This document shows, piece by piece, positions 14,752 to 22,636 of a stretch of DNA of 29,303 nucleotides. Position 1 is the stretch's first letter, and every line of letters starts with the position of its first letter. Under the pieces are notes generated by a model, which had not been told where the DNA came from, searched no databases, and was given only the letters and a program-made list of their open reading frames with translations. The translations under genes and the position numbers were made by a program. The stretch comes from a virus: positions 1 to 29,303 of IMG/VR virus record IMGVR_UViG_3300031269_000067. One strand, written 5' to 3'.

Positions 14752-17327
14752 TCAACATAGCGATAGTCAAAAATCCATTCAACCCGCTTAAAGACGTTGA
14801 AATATATCGCAGTGATTTGCACACGGTGAATTCCGTTGTCGGTTATTACAATGTGCCGGTTAATGAAATACCTATAATTGCGATACTGAATAACGATCAG
14901 CAAAATCCACTAACCAGAGACCAGTGGGATGATGAACTCCCCGACGAGGCCTACTTGACTTTTATTCCAATAGTCGATGGGGGGTTTTTATCGCTTATTA
15001 TTACGGTGCTATTAACTATCGTGTCAATCGCGATTGCGCTATCGCTCCAAGTCCCTATACCCAACTCGCCTAACATAGCAGAGGCAGACCCCGTTTACTC
15101 ACTTAAAGGGCAGACAAATCAGATTAAGTTGAATGAGCCTATAGAGTCCTTGTACGGAAGCCCCCGCCACTGGCCTTCCTACGCCGCCAAGCCCTACAAT
15201 ATGTATCAGAATAATAATGCCTACCAATACGTCCTGCTTTGTATCGGTCATGGTTCTTATGATGTACACCAGGTTTATATTGAAGACACCCCCATTGAGG
15301 ATTTCCCTGAAGTAGAATTTGAGATAGTAGAACCTAATGGCACTTTTAACCTGTTTCGTGACAACGTGCAGACTTCTGGAGAAATAGGTTCTGTTGAGAT
15401 GTATGGACCTAATGAAGACGACTACGGCAGTGACATAGGCTTTGCTGGTGTGGTTGCAAATGATGCATTTACTACAACAGACAAAATCCAAATCGACCTG
15501 ACACTAGGAAGGGGCTTGTACAGGCAGAATAGTTCAGGGAAATTAAGAAACTATACGGTAAGTGCCGCTTTTGATTATATACAAATTGACAACACCGTTG
15601 AAGCCAACCCAATTGAGGGTGCAGTATGGGCAAACCTAACAACATTCACCAAAACACTTGCAACCATCAACCCGCAGAGGTTCACAATAGAAGCCAATAT
15701 ACCTGCAGGGCGTTACAAAATACGGGGAAGGAGGACAAATAATGCCTCTGATAGCCACAAAGTAGGCGACACGCTCACCTGGGAGGCTTTGCGCTCTTTC
15801 CTGCCCAATGTAGGCACCTACGGAGATGTGACAATGTTGGCAGTAAAGATGAAAGCCACTGCTAATCTAAACGATCAAAGCAAAAGAAAATTCAATGTCA
15901 AAGTGACACGCAAATTACCCATTTATGATAAAGCGACTGGATCATGGTCGGCTCCAACAGCGACGAGGTCTATCGTGTGGGCATTCTGTGATATTTTTAG
16001 ATCAGGTTATGGCGCGTTCTTGCCTGATACTATTTTAGATCTAGACACACTGGCTGACCTAGATGCCGAGTTTAGTGCTTTTGAACATCCCCGCTATTTC
16101 GATTGGGTTTTTGATTCCGAAACAACCGTGTGGGAAGCAGCGCGGACTTGCTGCCGTGTGGGGCGTGCAATACCGATGTTCAACGGTTCGCAGTTGTATA
16201 TGGTTATCGACAAACCCAAATCAATTGTTAGCCAGCTTTTTAATCAAGAAAACATTGTAGCTGATTCCTTCGAAGAAAATATAAAATTGTTTGTACGCGA
16301 AGAATACGATTCTATTGAAATGGAATATACCGATGACAATACGTGGAAGGCTGAAACCGTGCTATGCGCGTTGCCCAATAGCTTTGCGGAACGTCCTGAG
16401 CGTATAATACTTCCAGGTGTGACAGATAGGACACGAGCATACCATGAAGGCATGTACATGCTAGCCCAAAAGAAATTCCAGCGAAGGGAAGTCACTTTCA
16501 CTACCGGCATCGAAGGGCTACTTGCTTCCTACGGTGATTTGATTAAAGTCCAGAAACGTATATTCGGCACTGACGGTTCGGTGGGTGGATACCTAAAAGC
16601 TATTGAAGCTGATAGAAGAACTGTCACGCTATCGCAGAACGTAGAGTTCATTTCAGGTGAAGATTATAGCCTTTTGATTTGTGGACCTTCCGGAATTCCA
16701 TACGGTCCTTATACAGTGGAAGCATCGCCAGCGCCTCACGTCGAAAACATTGTGGTATCTGAAACTGATATAAGCGAAGATATCGAATTTACACCCAATG
16801 CAGAAAGCCCATTATTTATTTTTGGCAGAGCAATAGAATTTGCCCGAGATTGTGTCATTACAGGACTCGCCCCCACGGAGAACGACACCGTAGAAATTAA
16901 AGCGGTCTTATACCGCCCCGAGGTTTATGCGTACGACACAGAAGAAGCCCCAGACCTGTTTAACCCGAGCGTCGGGGTCGTAGATACTGGTTTACCTGTT
17001 GTGACGGGAGTCTTTGTAGCCAATGCCACTGCAAATCTATACCGCATTACGTGGAAAGCTGCCCAAGGTGCTGTGAATTACATTGTGCAAGTATCAGCAG
17101 ATGATTTGGCGGTTGGTGAGAGCGGTAAAGTATGGGACACGATAGGGGAGACCGCATCAACATTTTTCGAGGTGGCATTGCTTACTGACTACACATACAT
17201 CCGCGTCGCTGGCATTAACACAGGGCAAGGTCCTTGGGCTTATCACGAAACAGAACTTTACGACATCCTGGTAGATGACGAAGGCAACAAACTAATAGAC
17301 AGCGACGAAACAATCCTCGTAGGCTAA
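14748..17327 (+). CDS. Tail tip hub / host specificity protein (gpJ-like)
   Basis: An 859-residue protein in the position of lambda gpJ. A hydrophobic stretch near residues 80-105 (FLSLIITVLLTIVSIAIAL) is usual in this family. It is followed by PVYSLKGQTNQIKLNEPIE and VLYGSPRHWPS-like segments, the start of the central hub domain. Around residues 430-470 lies DWVFDSETTVWEAARTCC, with the family's tryptophan-helix motif. The C-terminal part includes a fibronectin III-like domain (YRITWKAAQGAVNYIVQVS, about residues 765-782). It forms the central tip complex that contacts the host and opens the tail. The ATG overlaps the NlpC/P60 stop by four bases. Confidence 0.82.
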   Translation: MINIAIVKNPFNPLKDVEIYRSDLHTVNSVVGYYNVPVNEIPIIAILNNDQQNPLTRDQWDDELPDEAYLTFIPIVDGGFLSLIITVLLTIVSIAIALSLQVPIPNSPNIAEADPVYSLKGQTNQIKLNEPIESLYGSPRHWPSYAAKPYNMYQNNNAYQYVLLCIGHGSYDVHQVYIEDTPIEDFPEVEFEIVEPNGTFNLFRDNVQTSGEIGSVEMYGPNEDDYGSDIGFAGVVANDAFTTTDKIQIDLTLGRGLYRQNSSGKLRNYTVSAAFDYIQIDNTVEANPIEGAVWANLTTFTKTLATINPQRFTIEANIPAGRYKIRGRRTNNASDSHKVGDTLTWEALRSFLPNVGTYGDVTMLAVKMKATANLNDQSKRKFNVKVTRKLPIYDKATGSWSAPTATRSIVWAFCDIFRSGYGAFLPDTILDLDTLADLDAEFSAFEHPRYFDWVFDSETTVWEAARTCCRVGRAIPMFNGSQLYMVIDKPKSIVSQLFNQENIVADSFEENIKLFVREEYDSIEMEYTDDNTWKAETVLCALPNSFAERPERIILPGVTDRTRAYHEGMYMLAQKKFQRREVTFTTGIEGLLASYGDLIKVQKRIFGTDGSVGGYLKAIEADRRTVTLSQNVEFISGEDYSLLICGPSGIPYGPYTVEASPAPHVENIVVSETDISEDIEFTPNAESPLFIFGRAIEFARDCVITGLAPTENDTVEIKAVLYRPEVYAYDTEEAPDLFNPSVGVVDTGLPVVTGVFVANATANLYRITWKAAQGAVNYIVQVSADDLAVGESGKVWDTIGETASTFFEVALLTDYTYIRVAGINTGQGPWAYHETELYDILVDDEGNKLIDSDETILVG

Positions 17328-17348
17328 ACATAAAAGAAAGATAAAATT

Positions 17349-17651
17349 ATGGCACTCACAGCACAAAGACTTATTCGCGTTAAAGGCGTCGCCCCTGGCG
17401 TCGCTGGGCAACCTATGGAAGACCTACCGCTTCTCGCAGCAATACCTGACATAGCTCCTAGCACGTTACCAGCGAACGGTGTAATCGGGGGGCTTGCTTT
17501 CTCAGACCCACCTACGCAAGCTGAATGCCAGGCCTTGCGAGATGAGTGTGAAAATCTAAGGGATGCCTTGAATTCTATTGTTGGGTCTTTCAATGATTTC
17601 AAAACTCAGTTTGAAGTATCTACTGGAGTGCCTATTTTTGAGGACTCTTAG
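17349..17651 (+). CDS. Small protein with C-terminal coiled coil, last late gene
   Basis: A 100-residue protein, 21 bases after the tail hub gene and the last gene before the convergent junction. Residues 1-50 are rich in Pro, Ala and Leu without clear motifs. Residues about 55-90 form a coiled coil (AECQALRDECENLRDALNSIVGSF). Short proteins with a disordered N-terminal half and a final helix of this type are found as fibre-associated or head-fibre proteins in phages, so a trimeric virion accessory is conceivable. No firm family is recognised. The leader is A-rich without a clear Shine-Dalgarno. Confidence 0.5.
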   Translation: MALTAQRLIRVKGVAPGVAGQPMEDLPLLAAIPDIAPSTLPANGVIGGLAFSDPPTQAECQALRDECENLRDALNSIVGSFNDFKTQFEVSTGVPIFEDS

Positions 17652-17657
17652 ACTTTT

Positions 17658-17679
17658 CCCTACCCAGTGGTAGGGGTTT
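17658..17679 (+). terminator. Hairpin after the last late gene
   Basis: CCCTACC (17658-17664) pairs with GGTAGGG (17669-17675) around a CAGT loop, then GTTT. The T-tract is weak. It starts seven bases after the stop codon at 17651. Confidence 0.4.
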
Positions 17680-17689
17680 CGTCGTAAAC

Positions 17690-17724
17690 AGGGCTGACGG
17701 TTTTGGGTGTTACCCGTCAGCCCT
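17690..17724. terminator. Hairpin in the convergent junction, possibly bidirectional
   Basis: AGGGCTGACGG (17690-17700) pairs perfectly with CCGTCAGCCCT (17714-17724), eleven pairs with a 13-base loop. T-tracts are short on both sides, so termination strength is uncertain. The region 17652-17820 holds no gene that I can support; it lies between the + and - transcripts. Confidence 0.5.
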
Positions 17725-17789
17725 TAACGGTGGCGCGAGGTTTACTTGTGCGGGGTTTTGCCTATTAGTGCATACCCTACTGGCTGCGC

Positions 17790-17817
17790 CTATAAATAAA
17801 GCCGCTGTCGGGCTTTA
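17790..17817 (-). terminator. Intrinsic terminator of the leftward replication operon
   Basis: Read on the - strand, TAAAGCC, a seven-base loop and GGCTTTA are followed by TTTATAGG. The stem is at 17797-17803/17811-17817, three bases beyond the stop codon of the SbcC C-terminal gene. Confidence 0.55.
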
Positions 17818-17820
17818 CAG

Positions 17821-18393
17821 CTACAGTCGAATTACATTACCAACTTCAAGTTCTGGGATATGCGTCACCATAATAAACTGAATGCCAAGTTCGCTTGAAA
17901 GTAAATTAAGCATGGAGGCGACTCTTCCCCTGTATGTTTTAGATAGAAACTTAAAGGGCTCATCTAGTATTACTGCTCTCCTTAGCGGTGGTCTAGAAAC
18001 CATTAAGCAAGAAATACGCAAGGCAAAGGCTGCTATATCAACCGCACCACCACCACTCCCCGCCATAGGGTCAACTTCTTCCCCATTACGGATGAAGACA
18101 AGCTTTGCTTCTGTTTTTCCCCGTTTTTGTTCAAAGATAATACTAAACTCGTAAGCTTCTTCCTCAAATATAGTTTGCAGGCATTTAGTGACAATACTAC
18201 TTATCTTCTTATGCGCTTTCTCTTGGACTATGGTGGCAACGGTCTGTGCAATGGCATTAGCATCATCCGCCCACTCTACTTTTAGTGCAGTTTCTTCTAA
18301 GAACTCTTGTTCACGCTTTACATCACGTTTAGCCAACAAAAAGTCTTCATAGAGATTTTCTACAATTTCGCTTATATCAGATACCGAGCTCAT
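17821..18393 (-). CDS. SbcC/Rad50-like ATPase, C-terminal half (separate gene)
   Basis: A 190-residue protein. Residues 1-60 are a short coiled coil (LAKRDVKREQEFLEETALK). Then comes the ATPase C-lobe: signature motif SGGGAVDIAAFALR (113-126), Walker B RRAVILDEPF with Asp144 and Glu145, and the H-loop MVTHIPEL with His178. There is no Walker A and no zinc hook. Both are in the separate gene at 19984-21030, and the two together (538 residues) match the size of a T4 gp46-type protein. They should assemble into one ATP-driven DNA-end processing complex with the SbcD-like nuclease. The ATG overlaps the end of the coiled-coil gene by 17 bases. It is the last gene of the leftward operon. Confidence 0.85.
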   Translation of the reverse strand: MSSVSDISEIVENLYEDFLLAKRDVKREQEFLEETALKVEWADDANAIAQTVATIVQEKAHKKISSIVTKCLQTIFEEEAYEFSIIFEQKRGKTEAKLVFIRNGEEVDPMAGSGGGAVDIAAFALRISCLMVSRPPLRRAVILDEPFKFLSKTYRGRVASMLNLLSSELGIQFIMVTHIPELEVGNVIRL

Positions 18394-18622
18394 CTTTGTA
18401 TTTTTCTTGGAATGCTTGTGATTTTTCGTTAAAGGCCTCTTCTGCCTTGTCCCGCTCTTTTTCTTTTGTTTTTAATAGGGCTTTGGCCTCTTTAGCAGTC
18501 TTAACGCCAAATGTTTTCTTGAGGTCTTGGAGGGCATTGCTGTAAGCCCCTTTAGCGTTGTCAACTTCGGATTGCTTTGTAGCAATTTTTTCTTTTAGTT
18601 TATTGAATTGTTCTATCTTCAT
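18377..18622 (-). CDS. Small coiled-coil protein next to the split SbcC genes
   Basis: An 81-residue protein that is almost entirely charged helix: KLKEKIATKQSEVDNAKGAY, then a break at TFGVKTAKEAKALL, then KEKERDKAEEAFNEKSQAF. This is a two-helix coiled coil with a short turn. It overlaps the DUF3310 stop (ATGA) before it and the SbcC C-terminal gene by 17 bases after it. It could supply part of the returning arm that the short coiled coil of the C-terminal half lacks, or act as an independent partner. That link is inference from place and composition. No catalytic motif, signal or membrane segment is present. Confidence 0.6.
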   Translation of the reverse strand: MKIEQFNKLKEKIATKQSEVDNAKGAYSNALQDLKKTFGVKTAKEAKALLKTKEKERDKAEEAFNEKSQAFQEKYKDELGI

Positions 18623-19059
18623 AATGCTCGTAATAAGTATGTTCTTGCTCTGCGTAAAAATGCTTTTGTTGCCCCGTGCCTATGGCATCTTATAAGGGCA
18701 TGAATCGCTGTTTTGATGTTTTGGTCCTTAAACCCACCAACAATGCTAGAGCAATTATCTTTCAAGAAAAATGCAACCTCTGTTGGCACTTGTATTTGAA
18801 TAACTTGCGCATTCAACATAGGGTATTCTTTTGGCAAACGGCTTCGCTGCCATTCAGCATCTTCATTTAAGTGGCGGTTGATATACCAAATAGCTTTGTT
18901 AATGTCTTGGGTTGCTAGGTCTTTTTTAAGCCCCGCCCTCCATACATATTTAATTGCATTACCAACATTGAAACCAAACCATTGACAAACGTCGATACAT
19001 TCAATTCCGCTCTTGTGCTGGTTGTAGTGTGTGGGGTTACTTACTTGTTCTGTTTTCAT
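18619..19059 (-). CDS. DUF3310 protein
   Basis: A 146-residue protein with the clear DUF3310 pattern in its first 65 residues: NPTHYNQHKSGIECIDVCQ, then GNAIKYVWRAGLKK, then DINKAIWYINRHL. The family is widespread in phages near nucleotide metabolism and replication genes; it is sometimes labelled nucleotide-kinase-like, but no reaction is firmly known to me. Residues 80-146 form a second, basic helical part with no recognised domain (RCHRHGATKAFLRRARTYLL). The ATG overlaps the SbcD stop and its own stop overlaps the next ATG, both as ATGA, placing it inside a tightly coupled SbcD-to-SbcC run. Confidence 0.82.
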   Translation of the reverse strand: MKTEQVSNPTHYNQHKSGIECIDVCQWFGFNVGNAIKYVWRAGLKKDLATQDINKAIWYINRHLNEDAEWQRSRLPKEYPMLNAQVIQIQVPTEVAFFLKDNCSSIVGGFKDQNIKTAIHALIRCHRHGATKAFLRRARTYLLRAL

Positions 19060-19994
19060 TTATTTTCTGTTATGTCTAGTAGTATTTTTTTGACGTGTTT
19101 ATTTACTTTTTTATCTTTGATGTATTTAATTAAAATTTCTACAAAATCTAGGCCGTTGCTTTCTGCACTTTCAAGCTCTTCTATAAAACCGCTAACGTCA
19201 ACACCATCAATCTCCCCTACCATATCGCGCAGGGTGTGTGGGTTGATAAAAACATCCTTTTCGCAGTCTAGGTAAACTCTTTCTATGCTACCATCATTAA
19301 AAAGCAAACCCATTGATGGCGTGGAGTTTATTTCGTCTGATTTGCGCCTCATGAAACCGCCATTGTTCAATATAGTGGTTGCACCGCTTTTTATCAAGAA
19401 GCCTTTGTGGTTATCTCCAAATAAAGCGGCATCGTACCCTTTAAGTTTCTTTTTGTAAGCTACGGCATTTTGTGATTTAGAAGCCCCCGTGTAGGTGTTC
19501 TCTTTGTGCCAGCAGTAAGCGTGAATTACAGCTAAGTGAATTACGCCTTTTGCAAACGCGGAACTTGTTTGAGGCTTTATGGGAAAACCCCATGGAAATC
19601 CATGTAAAACCAATTTACTCTCTTTTACATAAATAGGCTTGTCAGGTTCTACCAGTTTAATGCACCCCCCTTTAACAAGAACTCCAAAGGCACTACCGTC
19701 CATTGCATCATAGTCATGGTATGGTAGGTCGTGCTGCCCAGGAATAGCGTAGTCATCTTTTAAGTAGTCCCATGCCATATTTATTAAGGTGCTGGATTCT
19801 TTTTCTCGTGATTTGTCAAATATGTCACCACCTATAATTCCAGGTATTGAATGCCGTTGTTTGAGATCAGCCCACTGTTGTAGGTAGGACTCTTGCCTAC
19901 CAAGCCAATTTTTTTCATTGCTACGGGCAATGGGGGGAGTGGCTGATAAGTGAATATCACTTACTAGGGATGCAATTGGTTTTTTAGTGCTCAT
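19056..19994 (-). CDS. SbcD/Mre11-like metallophosphoesterase nuclease (gp47-like)
   Basis: A 312-residue protein with the calcineurin-type phosphoesterase motifs in order: VSDIHLS (Asp13, His15), IIGGDIFDK (Asp57), PGQHDLPYH (Gln87, His88, Asp89), VIHAY (His158) and FGDNHKG (Asp194, His196). The usual Asn of GNHD is Gln here. Together with the SbcC-like ATPase it should trim DNA ends and hairpins with manganese, feeding recombination-dependent replication as T4 gp46/gp47 do. It lies between the two SbcC half genes and overlaps the upstream half by eleven bases and DUF3310 by four. The C-terminal part after residue 240 is the region expected to bind the ATPase coiled coil. Confidence 0.88.
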   Translation of the reverse strand: MSTKKPIASLVSDIHLSATPPIARSNEKNWLGRQESYLQQWADLKQRHSIPGIIGGDIFDKSREKESSTLINMAWDYLKDDYAIPGQHDLPYHDYDAMDGSAFGVLVKGGCIKLVEPDKPIYVKESKLVLHGFPWGFPIKPQTSSAFAKGVIHLAVIHAYCWHKENTYTGASKSQNAVAYKKKLKGYDAALFGDNHKGFLIKSGATTILNNGGFMRRKSDEINSTPSMGLLFNDGSIERVYLDCEKDVFINPHTLRDMVGEIDGVDVSGFIEELESAESNGLDFVEILIKYIKDKKVNKHVKKILLDITENK

Positions 19995-21030
19995 GTTCTA
20001 CTTCGCTTCCGCAAAGGGGGCATACTCCCTTTGAATTAAGTTTTAACTCTTCTTTAAGTTCTTCTAGTATTTGTTGTTTTTCTGTGATAGTTTGTTTTAG
20101 GGTTTCACATGATTGTATGCAATCCCCTAGCCTCGCGCACTGTTCTTTACTTTCTTTGTAAGCTATCAACACGTCGCCCAGCAAGGTGCAGCTTTTTTGC
20201 ATCTGCTTTACCACGTCCTCTTGTTTGAGTGTTTCCTGTAAATCATGCAAATCATCGAGCTTTTCTTCTAATTTCAAGCAGGTTTTGTTTAGGGCTACCA
20301 GCCCCTCGCCTAGCTCTACTACAATACCGCCGCCCTGCACTACCGATCCGGCGCGTTTGCCCCTCTCTCGGTGCCTATGTAGCTGCCCTATGCCCTCGGC
20401 TAATTGTAGGGCATCCTGGCGGGTAGTCAACATAACCCCCTCGGCCTCGAGCACTACGTCCCACTTTTCTTTAACAACCTCAATAAAGCTTAAATCATCT
20501 AAAGCTTCCTTTGCTTTTAGTAACCGTCCTTCTGTTACAGCAAATTCACTCTTACGCCTTTTTAGAAGTGAGTGGGTTTCTTTAAGGGTTACATCAATTA
20601 CGCCTAGGTCAATTATTTCGTTCAATTGCCTACTAACCTCCCCCGCACTCTCACCAAACCAATATTCATTGTCATGCTGTTGGTGGATGTTTATTTTATT
20701 GATGCACAAAAAGTCTTGAATGGGATCAGGTACCTTAGCCCCAAAAGCCTCAAATAATTCATCGCCTAGTTGGTATTGGTTTTCTTTGCTACTTTTCTTT
20801 CTTGTTAGGGTTACTTTTTCTGAAAGCCTTATTTTAACCTCTACCTCATCAGTGCCCCATGCCTTGAACCCGATGCCTCCAGGTGTATTTCTCAAGCACC
20901 ATACTAAAGATCTTACAATAGAGGATTTTCCACAATCTGTGGGTCCCACTATTACGTTGACACCTTTAGTAAAAGACAGTTTTAGGTTTTTATGCTTTTG
21001 AAAGTTTTTTATTTTTGCACCTAATATCAT
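19984..21030 (-). CDS. SbcC/Rad50-like ATPase, N-terminal half ending at the zinc hook
   Basis: A 348-residue protein. The ATPase N-lobe has a Walker A motif GPTDCGKSS (29-37) and a Q-loop IHQQHDNEYW (about 115-124). A long coiled coil runs from about 150 to 330. The zinc-hook motif CPLCG has cysteines 337 and 340, and the protein stops seven residues later. In ordinary SbcC, Rad50 or gp46 the hook is in the middle of the chain, followed by the returning coil and C-lobe. Here those are encoded separately at 17821-18393. This is a clean gene split rather than decay: the stop overlaps the SbcD start, and both halves keep all expected motifs. Start and stop codons overlap both neighbours. Confidence 0.87.
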   Translation of the reverse strand: MILGAKIKNFQKHKNLKLSFTKGVNVIVGPTDCGKSSIVRSLVWCLRNTPGGIGFKAWGTDEVEVKIRLSEKVTLTRKKSSKENQYQLGDELFEAFGAKVPDPIQDFLCINKINIHQQHDNEYWFGESAGEVSRQLNEIIDLGVIDVTLKETHSLLKRRKSEFAVTEGRLLKAKEALDDLSFIEVVKEKWDVVLEAEGVMLTTRQDALQLAEGIGQLHRHRERGKRAGSVVQGGGIVVELGEGLVALNKTCLKLEEKLDDLHDLQETLKQEDVVKQMQKSCTLLGDVLIAYKESKEQCARLGDCIQSCETLKQTITEKQQILEELKEELKLNSKGVCPLCGSEVEHEH

Positions 21031-21410
21031 TTTGGTTTACTCCAGATTAAATCATCGTTTTCTTCTTCAAGCGTACTTATATTTTTTCTTATGTATTTGT
21101 GTAGTTTGTCAGTCACTTTGTGTTGTAAATGGCTATGCCATAGCCAATGCAGGTAATCGGCAGGGACGTCTTGTAGCATTTTGCCTTCATACTTTCCAAA
21201 GTCTATTATACTTGTGTCTGTCAAATCCTCGCTTGTAGGGGCTTGTATGAGTTTTTTTCCTAGCTCCGCAAAATCTATTTTTGTGCATAAAGCATTCAAG
21301 CCCATAAGTATGTCTTGGGATACTGTCGAGTCATCTGAAAACACTACAGTGATCCTTTTACGTTTACTGTCTTGCTTATGGGTTTTTACGTATATGTCTT
21401 TAATGTGCAT
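21027..21410 (-). CDS. ExoX C-terminal-like / DUF3820 protein
   Basis: A 127-residue protein. The key segment, about residues 66-92, reads TSIIDFGKYEGKMLQDVPADYLHWLW, split here as IDFGKYEGK and DVPADYLHWLW. It matches the small domain found at the C-terminus of exodeoxyribonuclease X and in DUF3820 proteins. No exonuclease domain (DEDD motif) accompanies it, so it is a stand-alone accessory domain, probably binding nucleic acid or a repair partner. The N-terminal 60 residues are basic and then beta-like (KRKRITVVFSDDSTV). It overlaps the SbcC N-terminal gene by ATGA, suggesting it belongs to the same repair unit. Confidence 0.65.
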   Translation of the reverse strand: MHIKDIYVKTHKQDSKRKRITVVFSDDSTVSQDILMGLNALCTKIDFAELGKKLIQAPTSEDLTDTSIIDFGKYEGKMLQDVPADYLHWLWHSHLQHKVTDKLHKYIRKNISTLEEENDDLIWSKPK

Positions 21411-22104
21411 ATTTTTTAATAAGTTTGAATAGTGTGTGTAGTTTACGAAACTGGTGCCAATCTGGGCTTATTTGAATGGCTTTGGCGCAAGCCCCATATA
21501 AAATGTAGTGTGATATTATTGGGTATTGTTCTATGTAATTGATTATCAAAGGCATTCTAATCCATCCAAAAGCCTTCTCTTGTTTAGCTATATTCCATAA
21601 TAACGGAACTACACTTTTTTCATTTACATGATCTCTGTGTAGTTTGCTGATAGGCACTTTGATTTTTCTAGTGGACTCCTTGAATAGATTTAGTATGCGC
21701 AAGGCCTCTTGGTGTAACTCTACATTTGTGCATAACTTTCTTCCTTTAATGGAATCAAGCACCAGACCAAACTCGTGTTCTCTATCCCACAAGCCCATAT
21801 AAACACTCAGCCTATACCTTCTGCCTAAACCGTGAGTGAAGCCTAAACAGTATATGCAGTTTTTAATTGAAAGCCTTTTTGGCATTTCAACATAAAATAC
21901 ACCAGAAACAACCTCCCCATTTTTTGTAACTGAGAACTCTTCTTTATGGATCAACCAGCCCATGCTACGGATACCATCTTTTATTGTAAGGGCAAGGTCT
22001 CCGTGTGGCGTTATTCTTGCATGGCTTTTAGAGTCTTTTGGGAAATACGTCGGTATGGCATGGAGGGCTTTTAGGGACAAGGGTTTATTTTTGAATTTAA
22101 TCAC
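21400..22104 (-). CDS. Protein of unknown function, faint DUF932-like outline
   Basis: A 234-residue protein starting with GTG at 22104, since no ATG is suitably placed. A middle segment with SGVFYVEMPKRL, LGFTHGLGRRYRLSVYMGL and KLCTNVELH resembles, in outline only, the DUF932 pattern in which a G-F-x-x-S/H-D region is followed by a V-C-x-N motif. The rest is helical and basic. I would not assign a function. It overlaps the preceding gene by eight bases and the next by eleven, so it is co-translated with the repair genes. Confidence 0.45.
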   Translation of the reverse strand: MIKFKNKPLSLKALHAIPTYFPKDSKSHARITPHGDLALTIKDGIRSMGWLIHKEEFSVTKNGEVVSGVFYVEMPKRLSIKNCIYCLGFTHGLGRRYRLSVYMGLWDREHEFGLVLDSIKGRKLCTNVELHQEALRILNLFKESTRKIKVPISKLHRDHVNEKSVVPLLWNIAKQEKAFGWIRMPLIINYIEQYPIISHYILYGACAKAIQISPDWHQFRKLHTLFKLIKKYAH

Positions 22105-22384
22105 TTGGCAACTCCTTCCAAAAAAGTTCCATTTCCTTGCGGCAAGCTACAAACACATTCACGTTTATGGGTCTAGTCAACTCATCTTTAACTTTAAGCA
22201 CCACAAACTCTTTCTTGTCTATTGTATACATCACGTAAGTGGCAGCGCCTCTTGTTTTTGGGCGTTCTGCCCTTACTTTGATTTTTTTAGGCACTTGGCA
22301 GAAAGCCTGGGTTGTTTTGCCGCGTCTATAATGCAAGGTAGCGGGCATGAGGCCTTTGCCGTTATTCTGAAAAAGCTGTATCAT
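22097..22384 (-). CDS. Small basic protein of unknown function
   Basis: A 95-residue, lysine- and arginine-rich protein. Segments such as ATLHYRRGKTTQAF and PKKIKVRAERPKTRGAATYVM are basic and beta-like, and KKEFVVLKVKDELTR suggests a small beta domain. No cysteine pairs, signal peptide or membrane segment is visible. Small basic proteins among replication genes often bind nucleic acid, but nothing here proves it. The ATG at 22384 lies within the last codons of the lipoprotein gene (23 bases overlap). Confidence 0.5.
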   Translation of the reverse strand: MIQLFQNNGKGLMPATLHYRRGKTTQAFCQVPKKIKVRAERPKTRGAATYVMYTIDKKEFVVLKVKDELTRPINVNVFVACRKEMELFWKELPSD

Positions 22385-22634
22385 GTCGTTCTTGGATTAG
22401 TAGTTGTTTTTTTTGGTATTCCCTACGACTGATTTCTTGTTGCCGTAGTTGCTCTTGTTGCCGTAGTTGGATGCTAAGCAGCTTCTGTTGGTGCACAGCC
22501 TCCCTAGCATAGTTTACCTGATCCCCTGTCAACGTGTAGGTGTTGGGAGGGGGTATGGGTATTTCGTTTGTTGTGTAGCACCCTTGCAATAAGAGGGCTA
22601 GTAGTATGATTGTGGTGTTTAGTGTGTGTCGCAT
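22362..22634 (-). CDS. Small lipoprotein in the replication region
   Basis: A 90-residue protein starting at ATG 22634. The frame is open further upstream, but a start there would place 23 residues before the signal peptide and would run through a perfect inverted repeat. The signal peptide has RHTLN, a hydrophobic core and LLLQGC with Cys19, a typical lipobox. The mature N-terminus contains PIPPP, and the C-terminal half is a Gln/Arg-rich helix (QQKLLSIQLRQQEQLRQQE). A lipoprotein made with early genes is out of place for a DNA-metabolism operon. Superinfection exclusion by an envelope protein is one possibility; an o-spanin is another, although no partner is next to it. Confidence 0.6.
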   Translation of the reverse strand: MRHTLNTTIILLALLLQGCYTTNEIPIPPPNTYTLTGDQVNYAREAVHQQKLLSIQLRQQEQLRQQEISRREYQKKQLLIQERHDTAFSE

Positions 22635-22636
22635 AA

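Noticed and set aside
20186-20719. 177-codon + strand open frame rich in Ser and Cys
   Set aside because: Antisense of the coiled-coil region of the SbcC N-terminal half; composition is that of reversed coiled-coil codons.
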